Below, in pieces: positions 63,192-64,000 of a DNA stretch of 64,000 bases; positions within the stretch are counted from its first letter, which is position 1; each line of letters begins with the position of its first letter. The translations under genes were made by a program, and so were the position numbers. A model generated the notes under the pieces. It saw only the letters and a program-made list of their open reading frames with translations. It was not told where the DNA came from and made no database searches. The stretch is from an uncultured Roseicyclus sp. (GTDB lineage: Bacteria > Pseudomonadota > Alphaproteobacteria > Rhodobacterales > Rhodobacteraceae), in NCBI GenBank assembly GCA_947500415.1, contig CANMRT010000002.1, positions 682,001 through 746,000 of the forward strand. Reading direction: 5' to 3'.

Positions 63192-64000
63192 TTATTCGAG
63201 GCCCAGTGCTGCGCGGGCCTGCTCGAGAGCAGCGGCCAGCAGGTCGGGGTTGTCACGTGCGCCTTCCAGCGCGGTCGTCACAGCCAAACGGACCGGAGCC
63301 GAGATGTCGGCCTCGTCCAAAGCAGCAGTTGCCTGGTCGAAGTCAAAGCCTTCTGCGGTGAACAGATCGGACAGACCGGCGGTCGCTTCATCTGCGGCAC
63401 CGGCGGCAGCGTCAGCAGCGGCTTCCGTGCCTTCTGCGGCAGCGTCAGCGGCTTCCTCAACGGCTTCAGCAGCAGCCTCAGTGGTTTCCTCGGCAGCGGC
63501 GGCAGCTTCTTCGGCGGCAGCAGCGGCTTCAGCTTCGGCGGCAGCAGCAGCTTCTGCAGCGGCCTCTTCCGCCGCGGCGGCTTCGGCTTCAACGGCGGCA
63601 GCGGCTTCGGCGGCTTCCGCCTCAGCGGCAGCAGCAGCTTCTTCTGCGGCAGCGGCAGCAGCGGCGGCCTCTTCCTCAGCGGCAGCAGCAGCGGCAGCGG
63701 CTTCTTCTTCGGCAGCGGCAGCAGCGGCAGCCGCTTCTTCCTCAGCAGCGGCGGCAGCGGCGGCGGCCTCTTCTTCGGCGGCAGCGGTAGCTTCTTCAGC
63801 GGCTTCGGTTGCCTCATCGGCAGCACCAGTCACCTCTTCAACCGCGCCTTCGACGGCATCAGCCGCGCCTTCAACCACTTCTTCAGCGGCCTCGACAGCA
63901 CCTTCAACGGCGTCGCCCGCCGCGTCAGCTGCATCACCTGCGGCATCGCCGACAGCTTCGACTGCATCTTCAACCGAAGGCGCTTCGCCTTGGGTCAGGA
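63192..64000 (-). CDS. Ala/Glu-rich repeat protein (5' end beyond window)
   Basis: The frame stays open from the stop at 63192 to the window edge, so at least 269 residues are encoded and the start is not visible. The upper part repeats short VEGAxDA units; the middle holds at least four 11-residue repeats of three Glu and eight Ala, then Ala/Glu mixes. The last ~65 residues (GLSDLFTAEGFDFDQATAALDEADISAP onward) form a normal globular-looking domain. A long, very acidic alpha-helix or stalk is expected. No enzyme motif is present. The internal GTG at 63878 is not the start. Confidence 0.75.
   Translation of the reverse strand, partial: LTQGEAPSVEDAVEAVGDAAGDAADAAGDAVEGAVEAAEEVVEGAADAVEGAVEEVTGAADEATEAAEEATAAAEEEAAAAAAAAEEEAAAAAAAAEEEAAAAAAAAEEEAAAAAAAAEEAAAAAEAEAAEAAAAVEAEAAAAEEAAAEAAAAAEAEAAAAAEEAAAAAEETTEAAAEAVEEAADAAAEGTEAAADAAAGAADEATAGLSDLFTAEGFDFDQATAALDEADISAPVRLAVTTALEGARDNPDLLAAALEQARAALGLE

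Noticed and set aside
63490-63800. Repeated GCAGC-type DNA as a CRISPR or satellite array
   Set aside because: The repeats are codons for Ala and Glu in one open frame with irregular unit length; there are no spacers.

Overview
The window is a high-GC alphaproteobacterial chromosome segment, best read as a marine Rhodobacterales (Roseobacter-type) genome. The reasons are the gene orders prfA-prmC-DUF4167, rpmF-plsX-fabH-ihfA-merR and cysG-DUF2849-cysI-cysH-DUF934-fpr, a DddP-type DMSP lyase, an OlsB ornithine-lipid acyltransferase and the protein families as a whole. No species can be named. About 67 protein genes and one tRNA are supported. There is no rRNA, prophage, insertion sequence or CRISPR array.

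Layout. 1-8.4 kb is the accessory part: a second succinate dehydrogenase/fumarate reductase operon (flavoprotein cut by the window edge), a nitroreductase, a zinc alcohol dehydrogenase, a bicupin, and a tightly overlapped trio of a PLP lyase, an M24 hydrolase and an Asp/Glu racemase-like enzyme that resembles part of the ectoine-utilisation gene set. 8.4-16 kb holds a small secreted protein, a TfoX C-terminal-domain protein, ndk, an APCDD1-like secreted protein with a divergent HxlR regulator, an MFS exporter, an ABC-F ATPase, MarC and a retropepsin-like protease. 16-29 kb is core: holC-pepA, then the envelope and maintenance run lptF-lptG-lptD-surA-pdxA-rsmA, facing DUF4167-prmC-prfA-DUF1499. 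29-46 kb carries a nucleoside hydrolase, SelO, two EamA transporters, a TerB-like protein, a Fur-family regulator, enolase, an orphan histidine kinase, a YqiJ/flotillin pair, anmK, tyrS, a GNAT-like protein and olsB.

46-53 kb is bamE, then the DUF177-rpmF-plsX-fabH-ihfA-merR run for lipid and ribosome supply, tRNA-Pro(GGG) and a long-type dCTP deaminase. 53-63 kb has a sulfur theme: a haem-dependent oxidative N-demethylase-family gene divergent from dddP, and an Lrp/AsnC regulator divergent from the assimilatory sulfate/sulfite operon, which ends with a ferredoxin-NADP reductase. The right edge enters a very Ala/Glu-rich repeat protein that continues past the window.

The most unusual signal is regulatory. 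A 29-bp element built of three 7-bp units (ACTACAG-like) on an 11-bp period occurs twice, 54 kb apart, with 26 of 29 bases identical. It lies in the same orientation ahead of the bicupin gene and ahead of cysI. Other unexplained structure includes an 18-bp perfect palindrome after fur, a GTATAC pair before the YqiJ/flotillin genes, two copies of a post-stop intergenic repeat, and a nested palindromic repeat after ihfA.
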